From positions 372,001 to 436,000 of the forward strand of contig NZ_FNIF01000002.1 in NCBI RefSeq assembly GCF_900103825.1: a stretch of 64,000 nt of DNA. Reading direction: 5' to 3'. Under the pieces are notes generated by a model that searched no databases, was not told where the DNA came from, and saw only the letters and a list, made by a program, of their open reading frames with translations. The stretch is from Paenibacillus sp. yr247. GTDB lineage: Bacteria; Bacillota; Bacilli; Paenibacillales; NBRC-103111. Below, in pieces: positions 51,883 to 61,079 of this stretch (the first letter of the stretch is position 1; the number at the start of each line of letters is the position of its first letter). Both the position numbers and the translations under genes were made by a program.

Positions 51883-52497
51883 CATGACATAGATGAAGAG
51901 CACAATTGCTATGCTTAGCATTTGGATCGGCATCAGTGCGCTGAGTACGCTATATGGATACGAATGACGGTATGCGATGCCGAGAATAACGACGACAATG
52001 AAGAGATAGAATCCTACATTTTCTTGCGTCAGCGGTATTCTCGTGTAATTCGATAGAAAAGTAAATCCGAGTCTAAGCTTTATAATGGCAAGAAGAACAC
52101 TGCATTTCGCCATAACGGTTAAAAGTAGAATGATAACTGTTGTTAACGGGTCATCTTTCATGTTTGCATAGTCAGTGAACTGGGTCAATTCACAACCAAT
52201 AAGGACACCTGTAGCCACAATGACGGACAGGATATATCCTGATAATGCTATGATTAATGCAGGCACTAGATTAAATTTCCAAACAGCCATAAGTAACAAA
52301 CAAATGATACTTACGTATAATAATGGCCAATTATCAAAATAAGCGACCATCGTTCCTGCTAGTGCAGCGAACGATATTTGTATCCAATGTGGTTTAAGTC
52401 TTTGTCTGAATAATACCAATGAGAATAAAATCATAGGGACAAAATCAATACAGGTTAGGATAAACTTCACCCATGTAAACAAATACGAATCCCTCAT
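51853..52497 (-). CDS. Multi-spanning membrane protein, AgrC-like sensor region without kinase
   Basis: 214 residues with six or seven hydrophobic helices and short loops; no soluble domain at either end. Overall style is that of the N-terminal peptide-sensing membrane domain of AgrC-type kinases (segments LYVSIICLLLMAVWKFNLVP, LPALIIALSGYIL-like and the terminal FIYVMLGKELGFQR), but the SPOB/HATPase part is absent. It could be a stand-alone sensor, a transporter or a truncated kinase. It is convergent with, and overlaps by 30 bases, the XRE-LytTR gene and is divergent from the REC-LytTR gene. Confidence 0.65.
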   Translation of the reverse strand: MRDSYLFTWVKFILTCIDFVPMILFSLVLFRQRLKPHWIQISFAALAGTMVAYFDNWPLLYVSIICLLLMAVWKFNLVPALIIALSGYILSVIVATGVLIGCELTQFTDYANMKDDPLTTVIILLLTVMAKCSVLLAIIKLRLGFTFLSNYTRIPLTQENVGFYLFIVVVILGIAYRHSYPYSVLSALMPIQMLSIAIVLFIYVMLGKELGFQR

Positions 52498-52662
52498 TCC
52501 TAAGCTTGCTCTTAGATAACTTACTACTTAAAGCCACACCTAGAACTATACAGGATAACTGTTCTTTTGCCTTCAAAGTGGAATAAGTTGGCTGTTTCTG
52601 AGCATAAGTTGACAAAGGATGCATGGGGACAATGGGTGAAAGGATTGGAGTGCGATGAACGT

Positions 52663-53445
52663 ATGGGGCACCGTTTCACTGTTGCCATCGTGGAAGATAA
52701 TTATTGGGCCGGCAAATTACTTGAAAGCTACAGCCAGCAATGCGGATTAAACGTCATCTCAATCGTTTCTGATGGCGAACAATTTATTCGATTATATGAC
52801 CAGCTGCTGCCCGACATATTGCTCGTAGATATTGGATTGGAAGGGAATTTAGACGGCATCACCATGGTTCAGTCCTTAAGAAGGGCCGGTTATCAGCAGA
52901 AGGTCATTATGGTTAGCGGAACGACGAATATTGATCATATATTGACGTGTTTTCATGACCTGGGATCCCTCTACTTTCTATCCAAACCTGTGATGTTGCC
53001 TAAGTTTCAAGCGGCTATTCGGAAGGCCATTGCGGAGGTGCAATTGGAGCGAAGTCAGCTTATACAAGCACCAAAACCTACCAGTGCAAGGTGGATTACT
53101 GTCAAAAATCAAAAATCACAGCTGCCCATCTCGGAGGACTCCATCCTCTTCGTAGAAAAAGAAGACAAGCGTTTGACAAGGATCCATCTTGTGAATGGAG
53201 CTCACATGGAATCCAGCACAAATTTATCGGATATACTGGCTCAGAGCTCCCCTCATTTGTTCAGCCCATTCAAAGGATTCCTAGTCAATATGCGACATGT
53301 GGTTTCCTATGTGAAAGAAAGCGGATTTCCTACTTCGCGAAGATTTCTTATTCATTTGAACCATACTCCCGTGAAAATTCCTTTAAGCAGAAACCTGCAA
53401 AAGGAGTTTGCGCGATTACTGCAGGAAATTCATACCAAGGTCTAA
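52663..53445 (+). CDS. LytTR-family response regulator
   Basis: 260 residues. Receiver domain (about 5-125) with acidic residues in VAIVEDN, phosphoacceptor Asp56 in DILLVDIGLEGNLDG and Lys108 in LSKPVM. LytTR DNA-binding domain (about 143-255): DSILFVEKEDKRLTRIHLVN, then SPHLFSPFKGFLVNMRHVVS, the usual conserved patch. Start uncertain: ATG at 52663 (MGHRFTVAIVED) fits the receiver domain, while the open frame extends to 52567. No cognate kinase gene is adjacent; the membrane protein divergent from it lacks a kinase domain. Confidence 0.85.
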   Translation: MGHRFTVAIVEDNYWAGKLLESYSQQCGLNVISIVSDGEQFIRLYDQLLPDILLVDIGLEGNLDGITMVQSLRRAGYQQKVIMVSGTTNIDHILTCFHDLGSLYFLSKPVMLPKFQAAIRKAIAEVQLERSQLIQAPKPTSARWITVKNQKSQLPISEDSILFVEKEDKRLTRIHLVNGAHMESSTNLSDILAQSSPHLFSPFKGFLVNMRHVVSYVKESGFPTSRRFLIHLNHTPVKIPLSRNLQKEFARLLQEIHTKV

Positions 53446-53454
53446 CAACAAATA

Positions 53455-53492
53455 GCCACTCCCTCTTCCGTTAGGAAAAGAGAGTGGCCTTT
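53455..53492. terminator. Terminator between the LytTR regulator and the zinc-ribbon gene
   Basis: GCCACTcCCTCTT pairs with AAGAGaGTGGC, loop CGTTAGG, ending in CTTT. Works for the plus-strand regulator and possibly the convergent gene. Confidence 0.7.
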
Positions 53493-53505
53493 ATCATGCA
53501 AACCT

Positions 53506-53928
53506 CTACATATGCTTTGAGGCTTTTTTGTTTTTCAGCTTATCTCGTCTTACACTCAGCATCTTCAAACGTTTCATAAGCTGATCTTCCCATTCGGCAT
53601 CGCTAATGGACTTAGCGACTCCCAGCAGGTCAAGCGCCATGTCGATTTGACTGCGCACAATATCCATAGGCTCTTCGCCCTCATGGTTGACACAATTGTC
53701 ATGCAGCAGATGATCCTTGCCATCTACGTATTCCACAAAATCAACCTCAGGAGCCCCGTCCCCGTGGGCGTATTCCGCAAGTATCTCGTATTCGTTCTCC
53801 ACCAGATAGTGAACCTCAATGCGGTGACATACCGGGCAGAAGAGAATGGGCACATTGTGAATTTGTGTGCGAATATGCTTTAATGTTCCTTTCGTTCCAA
53901 TCATACTGGCACCACAACAAAAACTCAT
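53506..53928 (-). CDS. Hypothetical protein with zinc-ribbon-like cysteines
   Basis: 140 residues. Cysteines at the start (MSFCCGAS) and CPVCHR near residue 31 could form a zinc ribbon. An acidic middle and a helical, lysine-rich C-terminus (RLKMLSVRRDKLKNKK) follow. Function unknown. ATG at 53928 chosen because GGGAGGG lies about 7 bases upstream; the longer frame to 53979 has none. Confidence 0.65.
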   Translation of the reverse strand: MSFCCGASMIGTKGTLKHIRTQIHNVPILFCPVCHRIEVHYLVENEYEILAEYAHGDGAPEVDFVEYVDGKDHLLHDNCVNHEGEEPMDIVRSQIDMALDLLGVAKSISDAEWEDQLMKRLKMLSVRRDKLKNKKASKHM

Positions 53929-54148
53929 GGATATCCCTCCCTTAGCGCTTTCCGTGAGGAAAGCTTGCATCGTAAGCATAAACTTTGTTTACCCGGATTA
54001 ATCCAATATATTCGCCGGAAAAGTATGAAATTCCTTTTTTACATGGACAGCTAGATTTTAGCAATCCACGCATATTTTTCTGGGTAAAGGCGAATGCTTT
54101 TACAGTCAAAAGGTATAAAAAAGCGTTAACCAGAAAAGAGGAATCACC

Positions 54149-54655
54149 TTGAAGGCTTTACCTATCGCAGGGTTCGAGGTTCCCGATCGATATCATAAGG
54201 ACTTACTCCATCTTATGGTCGTGGGTGCACATTCGCTCTATGTCTATTGGGAAATAAGTGACAGACGGAGGTGGCTTGTTGCTCAGCATTTTGAATGCGA
54301 CTATGGGGCGATGCCCAAAGTAATACGCTTGTACGACGTGACCAATATGTACTTCAATGGCAGTAACGCACATGCTTACTGGGACGTAACGACGCTACCT
54401 GAAGCTAATAATTGGTACCTTCACTATCTAGGTGCTAACCGTACCTACATCGCGGATATCGGCACTTACACTTGGGAACACGAGTTCATTCCTCTACTTC
54501 GTTCCAATTGCGTTGCAACTCCTAAGGATACAGAAGCGATATGGGGAGAACCGATTCAAGCGGTTGTACCGGAAGCACAATCTGATCGTGTCTATAATCG
54601 AATCATGCCATATTTTTTCGAAAATATACAAGTCTATTCTCCCTATGTGAGGTGA
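54149..54655 (+). CDS. DUF4912 domain-containing protein, copy 1
   Basis: 168 residues. The DUF4912 core is visible: KDLLHLMVVGAHSLYVYWEI, KVIRLYDVTNM, NNWYLHYLGANRTYIADIGT and EFIPLLRSNCVATPKD. In the family this domain has a beta-sandwich, carbohydrate-module-like look and often accompanies glycan genes. TTG start with AGAGGAA upstream. It lies 9 bases upstream of the GH57-GT4 fusion. A second DUF4912 gene precedes the second such fusion at 60522. Confidence 0.85.
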   Translation: MKALPIAGFEVPDRYHKDLLHLMVVGAHSLYVYWEISDRRRWLVAQHFECDYGAMPKVIRLYDVTNMYFNGSNAHAYWDVTTLPEANNWYLHYLGANRTYIADIGTYTWEHEFIPLLRSNCVATPKDTEAIWGEPIQAVVPEAQSDRVYNRIMPYFFENIQVYSPYVR

Positions 54656-54664
54656 CAATATCCC

Positions 54665-57571
54665 TTGATCAATCGAATCAAATCGAAGCCCGAGCTCAAG
54701 GGATATTTCGCCCTCGTGCTGCATGCTCACCTTCCCTACATCCGTCACCAGGATCAGGACGATGTTATGGAAGAGCGGTGGTTTTACGAAGCCATGACGG
54801 AAACGTATTTACCTTTATTGGAAGTTATGAATCATCTATCTCGTGATCAGATTGATTTCCGCATGACCTTTTCCATGACCCCGACTCTGCTTTCTCTGTT
54901 CAGTGATCCGCTCATGCAAGAAAGGTACCGCGCTTACCTGAGCAAGCTAATCGGACTGGCAGATGCCGAACAAATTCGTTTGCAGAAGAACCCTTCTCTC
55001 CTTCCTCTGGCCATCCGGTATTCGGAACGTTTCCGTGAGCTTCAGAATCTGTACAATAGCTGTAAAGGAAATGTCATTAAGTCATTCAAACACTATCAAG
55101 ACTTAGGTCTTATTGAAATTGTTACATCCGCAGCAACGCATGGATTTCTTCCTCTCATGAAAACAGAAGAGGCGATAAAAGCGCAGATTATGACCGCTGT
55201 GCGTGATTATGAGCGTCATTTCGGCCAAAAGCCGCGCGGCATTTGGTTACCCGAATGCGGCTACACGCCTGGTATTGACCGCATCTTGAAGCAGGCCGGC
55301 ATCCATTATTTCTTCACGGATTCCACAGCCGTTGCTTTCGCTTCACCACAGCCAAATCGAGAATTAGTTGCCCCGCTCATGACACCTTACGGCGTAACGG
55401 CATTTCCTCGTGATCCGGAATCCGCAAGTCAAGTATGGAGTGACGATAACGGATATCCAGGAGATTTTAACTACCGCGAGTATTATCGCGACATCGGCTG
55501 GGATCTCGGCTGGAATGATCTCGAGGAATGGGCATATATAAAGCCTCATGTGCTGCCTACGAATGAACGGGTGAACACAGGGATTAAATACTATCGCATC
55601 ACTGGAAATGGCAACCACAGAGAGCCTTATCATCCAGAGTTGGCCTTGAAAAAAGCTGCTGAACATGCTGATGATTTCTTGACGAATCGCCAAAAACAGG
55701 CCCAGCATTGGCACCGCTGGCTGGATCGTAAACCCATCATCGTAGCGCCCTATGATGCAGAGTTGTTTGGCCATTGGTGGTACGAAGGCCCGAGCTTCCT
55801 TGAACAGCTCTGTCGTAAAATGTTTCTCGATCAGCACATAGTTAAGATGATTACACCTAGTGAATATCTGAATGAATATCCCATAGCCGATGTCGGCAAA
55901 TTGAACGAATCCAGTTGGGGGCGCAACCACTCAGCCGAAGTATGGCTGCAAGGGCATAATGACTGGATTTATCGTCATCTTCATCAAGCCGAAGAGCGTA
56001 TGATTCTGCTTGCAACAAAACATGAGCATCTGGGACGCCATAGTATGTTGAGCGCGGGAGTGCTCAAACGGGCTTTGAATCAAGCCGCAAGAGAGCTCAT
56101 GCTGGCTCAAAGCAGCGATTGGGCGTTCATAATGGACTCACAGACCGTTGTCGATTATGCCATTCGCCGAACGAAGAGTCATCTTGGCTGCTTCCACCAT
56201 CTCTGTGATCAGGTGGATCGGGAGCTTGTAGACGAGATACTCTTAGCTGTTATAGAAGAGAAAGACAACTGCTTCCCTGCTATCGATTATCAAGATTACA
56301 TCAGCATACAGCGGCTTTCCCCAATTCCTATTATTCCAAGTTTAATGGACTGGGAAACATTACTGGAGGAAACGAAACACCGTCCGAACGTGTTCATGCT
56401 TGCTTGGGAATACCCGCCCAAACATGTCGGCGGCTTATCAACAGCCGTCCATGAGTTATCTGAAGCTCTTGCCGCTCGCGGGGAAAATGTGCACGTCATC
56501 ACAACTTCAGCCGAGGGTGCGCCTTCTTTTGAAAGGATGAATGGTGTTTATGTACATAGGCTCCCAGTTGATCATTCCGGTGATACTCACTTTTACCACT
56601 GGACATTCGAAATGAATCTCGCGATGATCGATCATCTTGTCAAATGGAATGAAAACGGAGGCCGAATCGACCTTTTGCATGCGCATGATTGGATGGTCTT
56701 CCATACCGCAAGAGAAATAAAAGCCAGCTACGGCATCCCTTTAATAGCCACAATACATGCAACCGAATGGGGAAGGAATCAAGGAAATCTATACTCCGAC
56801 TTGCAGAAGAAGATTCATCACTTAGAGTGGAAACTGACTTATGAGGCTAACCGTGTTTTTGTATGCAGCTTGTATATGAAAGAGGAAGTAGGACGTATAT
56901 TCAACCTTCCTTCCGATAAGGTCAGTGTGCATCCGAACGGTATTCAGATTCTAAGTCCAAGTAAGGAGAAGATGAACCGACCTGATGTCGTTGCGAATCA
57001 AGACAAAGTCATATTTTACATTGGAAGGCTTGTTTATGAAAAAGGTATTCAAATTTTACTTGCTGCCATGCCCAAAATCCTTTCACAAGTCCCGCGGGCT
57101 AAGCTCATTATTGCCGGATCAGGGCCGATGGAAGGCGAACTTCGCTCCCAAGCTGCTCATCTAGGAGATCGCGCCTTGTTTACCGGATTCGTTCATGATA
57201 CCTATCGTACACAGCTTTATCAATCTGCGGATGTTTGTGTTATTCCTAGTTTGTACGAACCTTTCGGTATCGTTGCCTTGGAAGCCATGGCCAACCGCAA
57301 ACCACTCGTGCTCTCCGATACAGGCGGTTTAGCTGAAATCATTAGACATGGTGTTGACGGCTATAAGGCTCTCCCAGGGCATGTGGATTCGTTAGCTTGG
57401 CATATTACTGAAATGCTGCTGCAGCCGCAACAGGCCGCCAAGATGGCCGATAACGCCTACCAATTGCTTCAACAGCATTACCAATGGAGCCATATCGCTC
57501 AAAATATCCAGGATGAGTACCGAAAGCTGACCTACTACCAACCTGTCATTCAAGTCGAAGCAAGACTCTAA
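54665..57571 (+). CDS. GH57 alpha-glucan branching-type domain fused to a GT4 glycosyltransferase, copy 1
   Basis: 968 residues. N-terminal GH57 domain (about 12-440) plus the helical DUF1957 branching-enzyme region (about 440-540): LVLHAHLPYIRHQDQDD, nucleophile Glu197 in IWLPECGYTPG and acid Asp364 in APYDAELFGHWWYEGP. A GT-B glycosyltransferase of family GT4/GT5 type follows (about 573-960): MLAWEYPPKHVGGLSTAVHE, VIFYIGRLVYEKGIQILLAA and the E-x7-E pair Glu865/Glu873 in EPFGIVALEA. So alpha-glucan branching and chain elongation may be united in one polypeptide. TTG start 10 bases after GAGGTG. Downstream 41-bp repeats overlap its 3' end. Confidence 0.93.
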   Translation: MINRIKSKPELKGYFALVLHAHLPYIRHQDQDDVMEERWFYEAMTETYLPLLEVMNHLSRDQIDFRMTFSMTPTLLSLFSDPLMQERYRAYLSKLIGLADAEQIRLQKNPSLLPLAIRYSERFRELQNLYNSCKGNVIKSFKHYQDLGLIEIVTSAATHGFLPLMKTEEAIKAQIMTAVRDYERHFGQKPRGIWLPECGYTPGIDRILKQAGIHYFFTDSTAVAFASPQPNRELVAPLMTPYGVTAFPRDPESASQVWSDDNGYPGDFNYREYYRDIGWDLGWNDLEEWAYIKPHVLPTNERVNTGIKYYRITGNGNHREPYHPELALKKAAEHADDFLTNRQKQAQHWHRWLDRKPIIVAPYDAELFGHWWYEGPSFLEQLCRKMFLDQHIVKMITPSEYLNEYPIADVGKLNESSWGRNHSAEVWLQGHNDWIYRHLHQAEERMILLATKHEHLGRHSMLSAGVLKRALNQAARELMLAQSSDWAFIMDSQTVVDYAIRRTKSHLGCFHHLCDQVDRELVDEILLAVIEEKDNCFPAIDYQDYISIQRLSPIPIIPSLMDWETLLEETKHRPNVFMLAWEYPPKHVGGLSTAVHELSEALAARGENVHVITTSAEGAPSFERMNGVYVHRLPVDHSGDTHFYHWTFEMNLAMIDHLVKWNENGGRIDLLHAHDWMVFHTAREIKASYGIPLIATIHATEWGRNQGNLYSDLQKKIHHLEWKLTYEANRVFVCSLYMKEEVGRIFNLPSDKVSVHPNGIQILSPSKEKMNRPDVVANQDKVIFYIGRLVYEKGIQILLAAMPKILSQVPRAKLIIAGSGPMEGELRSQAAHLGDRALFTGFVHDTYRTQLYQSADVCVIPSLYEPFGIVALEAMANRKPLVLSDTGGLAEIIRHGVDGYKALPGHVDSLAWHITEMLLQPQQAAKMADNAYQLLQQHYQWSHIAQNIQDEYRKLTYYQPVIQVEARL

Positions 57572-57697
57572 ACTTACGCTTACGATGCTAGTTTTGTAAA
57601 AGCAAAACTCTAAGGCTCATGCTTACGAAGCAAGTTTTCTTACGAAAACTCTAAGGCTCATGCTTACGAAGCAAGTTTTCTTACGAAAACTCTAAGG
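57563..57697. repeat. 41-bp tandem repeat between two polysaccharide genes
   Basis: Two perfect 41-bp units start at 57604 and 57645 and a partial third at 57686; a degenerate copy at 57563-57603 includes the stop codon of the GH57-GT4 gene. Each unit contains AGTTTTC-TTAC-GAAAACT and GCTT-ACG-AAGC, which can form hairpins. The repeat ends by supplying the TAAGGAGG ribosome site of the next gene. Confidence 0.9.
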
Positions 57698-57707
57698 AGG
57701 ACCCCAA

Positions 57708-60116
57708 ATGAAGGCTGTTATTATGGCCGGAGGTAAAGGAACGCGACTTCGTCCCCTTACTTGTCATCTCCCCAAGCCCATGGTGCCTCTCCTTGGAAGG
57801 CCCTGCATGGCATATATCATTGAACTGCTTCAAAGAAACGGCATTCATGATATTGCCGTCACGATGCAGTATAAACCTGAAGTGATACGCGACTATTTTG
57901 GCAGCGGACAAGCTTTTAACGTTAATCTCCATTATTTCGAAGAAACAAGCCCTCTAGGTACAGCTGGAAGCGTCAAACAGGCACACAAATTTCTAGACGA
58001 TACCTTTCTTGTCATTAGCGGGGATGCGCTAACCGATTTCGATTTGAAGCAAGCATTGGCTTTTCATAAAGAAAAACAAGCAAAAGCTACTCTAGTACTG
58101 ACTCGTGTCAGTCACCCTCTGGAATATGGCGTTGTCATGACCAATGAGGATGGCCTTATTACTCGTTTTCTGGAGAAACCAAGCTGGGGGGAAGTGTTTA
58201 GCGACACGGTAAATACCGGAATTTATATCTTAGAGCCAGAGATGCTGGAACGTGTACCGCTGGGGCAAGAATTTGATTTCAGTCAGCAGCTTTTCCCTGC
58301 TTTGCTCGAAGAAAAAAATGGTCTCTATGGGTATATCAGCTCTGGTTATTGGATGGATATTGGCAACCTGCAGCAATATCGTCAAACCCAGTTTGATATG
58401 CTCGATGGGAAAGTTCAGCTAGACATACACGGCACACAAATCAGCCCCCGCGTTTACATAGCAGATGATGTAGAGACAAGTGCTACCGCACATATAGTCG
58501 GACCTGCTTTCATTGGGAAAGGGAGCAGGTTGGAAGATGAGGTAGAGATTGGTGAATACTGCATCATCGGGCAAAATAATCGGCTTTCCAAAGGAAGCAA
58601 GCTGACGCGAAGTGTGTTATGGGATCATAATCACATTGCACAGTACAACGAATTGGCCGGTTCCACATTGACCAGTCGCATTGTTTGCAAAGAGGCCTCC
58701 TATTTGGGGGAAGGCTCTGTAGTCGGCAATCATGTGGTCATCGGCGCGAAGTGCCGTATTGAGCCCAATGTGAAAATATGGCCCCATAAACAAATTCGTG
58801 AGAAGACTCGTCTTCATACTTCTTATATTTGGGGTGATCACGCTGTCAAAACATTATATAAGACACGCGGGGTAAGCGGCATTCCTAATCTGGATTTAAC
58901 ACCGGAAATGGTCGCTAAATTCGCCACAGCCTACGGAGCAACCTTAGCCTATGGTAAAACGCTCACAGTTAGCTGTGCTCCTCATACGTTCACTCGTTTA
59001 TTAAAGCGAACACTGACGGCAAGCCTACAATCTGTCGGTACGCACGTCATTGATTTAGGGGATTGTTTGGCTCCTGCGGCTTGCTTTGCTATTCGACATT
59101 TAGGTGCCTCAGGAGGAATTCATCTCGATTGGTCCGGCAATGAGAACGAGGAATGCAGTCTATCCTGTATGGACGCTGAGGGACTACCCATTGCGAAATC
59201 AACAGAGCGTAAAGTGGAAAATAGCTTTTGGCAGGAAGACTATGGGCGGGCTTCTATGAAGCAGATTGGCAGCTACAAGGATGAAACTCATTGGTTCCAA
59301 ACGTATATAAACGCACTAGCCCAAGAAATCGCAATCGAACGAGAAAACTTGCCTACGACATCATTGCGGATTGTCATTGAAGCAAGTTCCTGGCTGCAGC
59401 CTTTTATCGTTCCATTTTTCGAAAAATTGGGGATTGAAGCTATCCATGTTACATCTACAAGTACGCAAGAGCCGCTTCTACCTATTATCCCGTTAGCTGG
59501 TGCGAGTCTTGGATTACGCATCCACGATGATGGCCGCACCCTGCAGCTAGTGACAGAGAAAGGCGAAATCGTAGATAACGATTTGCAAACCGTTTTTCTC
59601 TATCTGTGTTATCTGCACAGCCGCCCAGGAGCAACCATTGGTGCTCCCGTAAGCGCCCCCGAACTCCTTGAAAGCATGGCTGAGGGGCTAGGTGCGAAGA
59701 TTGTTCGTACGAAGGAGTGGTCTCGTGCCATCCTCGAAGCTACGCTAGAAGCGAGGATGCATCCGCTGTTCGATTCTCTTTTCGCCATTGGGTTAGTCAT
59801 TCTTCATCTGGACAGAACAGGCATTCCACTCTCGGAGCTGCTCTCCTTGTTTCCGAGCTTTTATCTCCATCGTGAACGAATCGATTGCCCTTGGGATTCC
59901 AAAGGAGAAGTGATGCGGAGCATGATGGAAAGGACGAAGGATACACCTGTCGAGCTGGTCGACGGTATTAAATTTTATCATGAGAATAGTTGGATCCTGC
60001 TGCTTCCGGATGCTGATGATCCTGTTTTTCAACTCGTTGCGCAATCGACAGTTCCTGAGTTTGCCGAGCGGCTTGTCCATTCCTATCGGGACCATATTCT
60101 AAATGTGCTTCAATAA
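57708..60116 (+). CDS. Nucleotidyltransferase - hexapeptide - phosphomannomutase-like fusion
   Basis: 802 residues. N-terminal sugar-nucleotide transferase (about 1-235): MKAVIMAGGKGTRLRPLTCH, KPMVPLLGRP, SGDALTDFD, and MDIGNLQQY. A left-handed beta-helix of hexapeptide repeats follows (about 245-370). The C-terminal part (about 385-800) has the phosphohexomutase fold, but instead of the usual TASHNP phosphoserine loop it has HLGASGGIHLDW, so mutase activity is doubtful. Similar proteins are annotated mannose-1-phosphate guanylyltransferase or glucose-1-phosphate transferase. Given its GH57/GT4 neighbours, supplying an activated hexose for alpha-glucan synthesis is likely. Start after TAAGGAGG. 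Confidence 0.9.
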   Translation: MKAVIMAGGKGTRLRPLTCHLPKPMVPLLGRPCMAYIIELLQRNGIHDIAVTMQYKPEVIRDYFGSGQAFNVNLHYFEETSPLGTAGSVKQAHKFLDDTFLVISGDALTDFDLKQALAFHKEKQAKATLVLTRVSHPLEYGVVMTNEDGLITRFLEKPSWGEVFSDTVNTGIYILEPEMLERVPLGQEFDFSQQLFPALLEEKNGLYGYISSGYWMDIGNLQQYRQTQFDMLDGKVQLDIHGTQISPRVYIADDVETSATAHIVGPAFIGKGSRLEDEVEIGEYCIIGQNNRLSKGSKLTRSVLWDHNHIAQYNELAGSTLTSRIVCKEASYLGEGSVVGNHVVIGAKCRIEPNVKIWPHKQIREKTRLHTSYIWGDHAVKTLYKTRGVSGIPNLDLTPEMVAKFATAYGATLAYGKTLTVSCAPHTFTRLLKRTLTASLQSVGTHVIDLGDCLAPAACFAIRHLGASGGIHLDWSGNENEECSLSCMDAEGLPIAKSTERKVENSFWQEDYGRASMKQIGSYKDETHWFQTYINALAQEIAIERENLPTTSLRIVIEASSWLQPFIVPFFEKLGIEAIHVTSTSTQEPLLPIIPLAGASLGLRIHDDGRTLQLVTEKGEIVDNDLQTVFLYLCYLHSRPGATIGAPVSAPELLESMAEGLGAKIVRTKEWSRAILEATLEARMHPLFDSLFAIGLVILHLDRTGIPLSELLSLFPSFYLHRERIDCPWDSKGEVMRSMMERTKDTPVELVDGIKFYHENSWILLLPDADDPVFQLVAQSTVPEFAERLVHSYRDHILNVLQ

Positions 60117-60183
60117 GCATAAATATAGTACAGATATATCCAATTCGGGTTTTCCGAAGTCTTAAGATGAAGGGGAGAGCGGC

Positions 60184-60402
60184 GTGAATATGATTCCAAG
60201 CATTTCTAGACAGATCGATTTTGTGCAGTATGACGATCAATCTTCCAGCATGACAGTTCAGTATCATACCGGTTTCAAAGCATCTTATACCAATGTAAAA
60301 CAGGATGAATATCTATTGGTTTTCACATCCGTGAATCGGTATGATTCCTTAATGAGACTTACGGAAACCCGGTACATGGAAGGCCAAAATCCAACCAAGT
60401 AG
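60184..60402 (+). CDS. KTSC-like small protein
   Basis: 72 residues. FVQYDDQSSSMTVQYHTGFK, then ASYTNVKQDEYLLVF, follows the KTSC domain pattern of a short beta sheet; function unknown, but the domain can be attached to RNA/DNA-related proteins elsewhere. GTG start with AAGGGGAG upstream. It sits between the nucleotidyltransferase gene and the second DUF4912 gene. Confidence 0.65.
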   Translation: MNMIPSISRQIDFVQYDDQSSSMTVQYHTGFKASYTNVKQDEYLLVFTSVNRYDSLMRLTETRYMEGQNPTK

Positions 60403-60413
60403 AGGATATACAT

Positions 60414-60446
60414 GAGATCTCCCCCTTTTTTATAAGGTGGAGATTT
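60414..60446 (+). terminator. Terminator after the KTSC-like gene
   Basis: ATCTCCcCCTT pairs with AAGGtGGAGAT over a T/A-rich loop, ending in TTTTT. It separates the second DUF4912-GH57 module. Confidence 0.65.
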
Positions 60447-60521
60447 TTCGTTTGTAGGTGCATATGCTACAATATTGTTCAAAGGTCCATGCGGCTTATC
60501 CCATTACTACCCTGAAAAAAG

Positions 60522-61079
60522 GTGAGTCTGATTCCTACCCAAGCTCTCTCTGTTGATCGAACTGATAGGGATACCCTCCACTTGCTCGTACAGTCCCCGA
60601 CTGTCCTGTTTGCCTATTGGCAGCTCTCTGCCAGAAAAGGCAGAATGGTGCATGAACATTTCGATGCAGACTGGCAGACGCTTCAGCCGACATTGCGCTT
60701 TTATGATGTAGCCGATCAAGGGGTCGACAGCCATAGAGCCGACAGGGTCTCAGAGCTTCCGCTTCCTCAAGGTGCATCCTGCTTTCTAGGCGGCTTTGAC
60801 CCAGGCCAACGTTACTTCGCGGATCTCGGTATTGTGAATGATCAGGGACAGTTTCTCCCGCTTTTGCGTTCCAATACGATTCTGACTCCTCATATAAATA
60901 CGAGTCATGAACTTCCTTCTCACCAAATAACGAATGAACAACAAGTTATATATCGGCCTGCTGCCGTTCCCTTTCAGCTAAAGACGCCTGAAGCTTATGA
61001 GCATTTCTCTGCCTATTCGGTGTATTCGCCGAAGACAGCATACTCTGCAGATACGGAATCCGGAGGCGATACAGATTGA
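60522..61079 (+). CDS. DUF4912 domain-containing protein, copy 2
   Basis: 185 residues. Clearly related to the protein at 54149: RDTLHLLVQSPTVLFAYWQL, TLRFYDVAD, LGGFDPGQRYFADLGIV and QFLPLLRSNTILTP. The C-terminal 40 residues are longer and poorly conserved. GTG start within a weak AAGGTGAGT context, so the true start is somewhat uncertain. The stop overlaps the TTG start of the second GH57-GT4 fusion by 3 bases. Confidence 0.85.
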   Translation: MSLIPTQALSVDRTDRDTLHLLVQSPTVLFAYWQLSARKGRMVHEHFDADWQTLQPTLRFYDVADQGVDSHRADRVSELPLPQGASCFLGGFDPGQRYFADLGIVNDQGQFLPLLRSNTILTPHINTSHELPSHQITNEQQVIYRPAAVPFQLKTPEAYEHFSAYSVYSPKTAYSADTESGGDTD

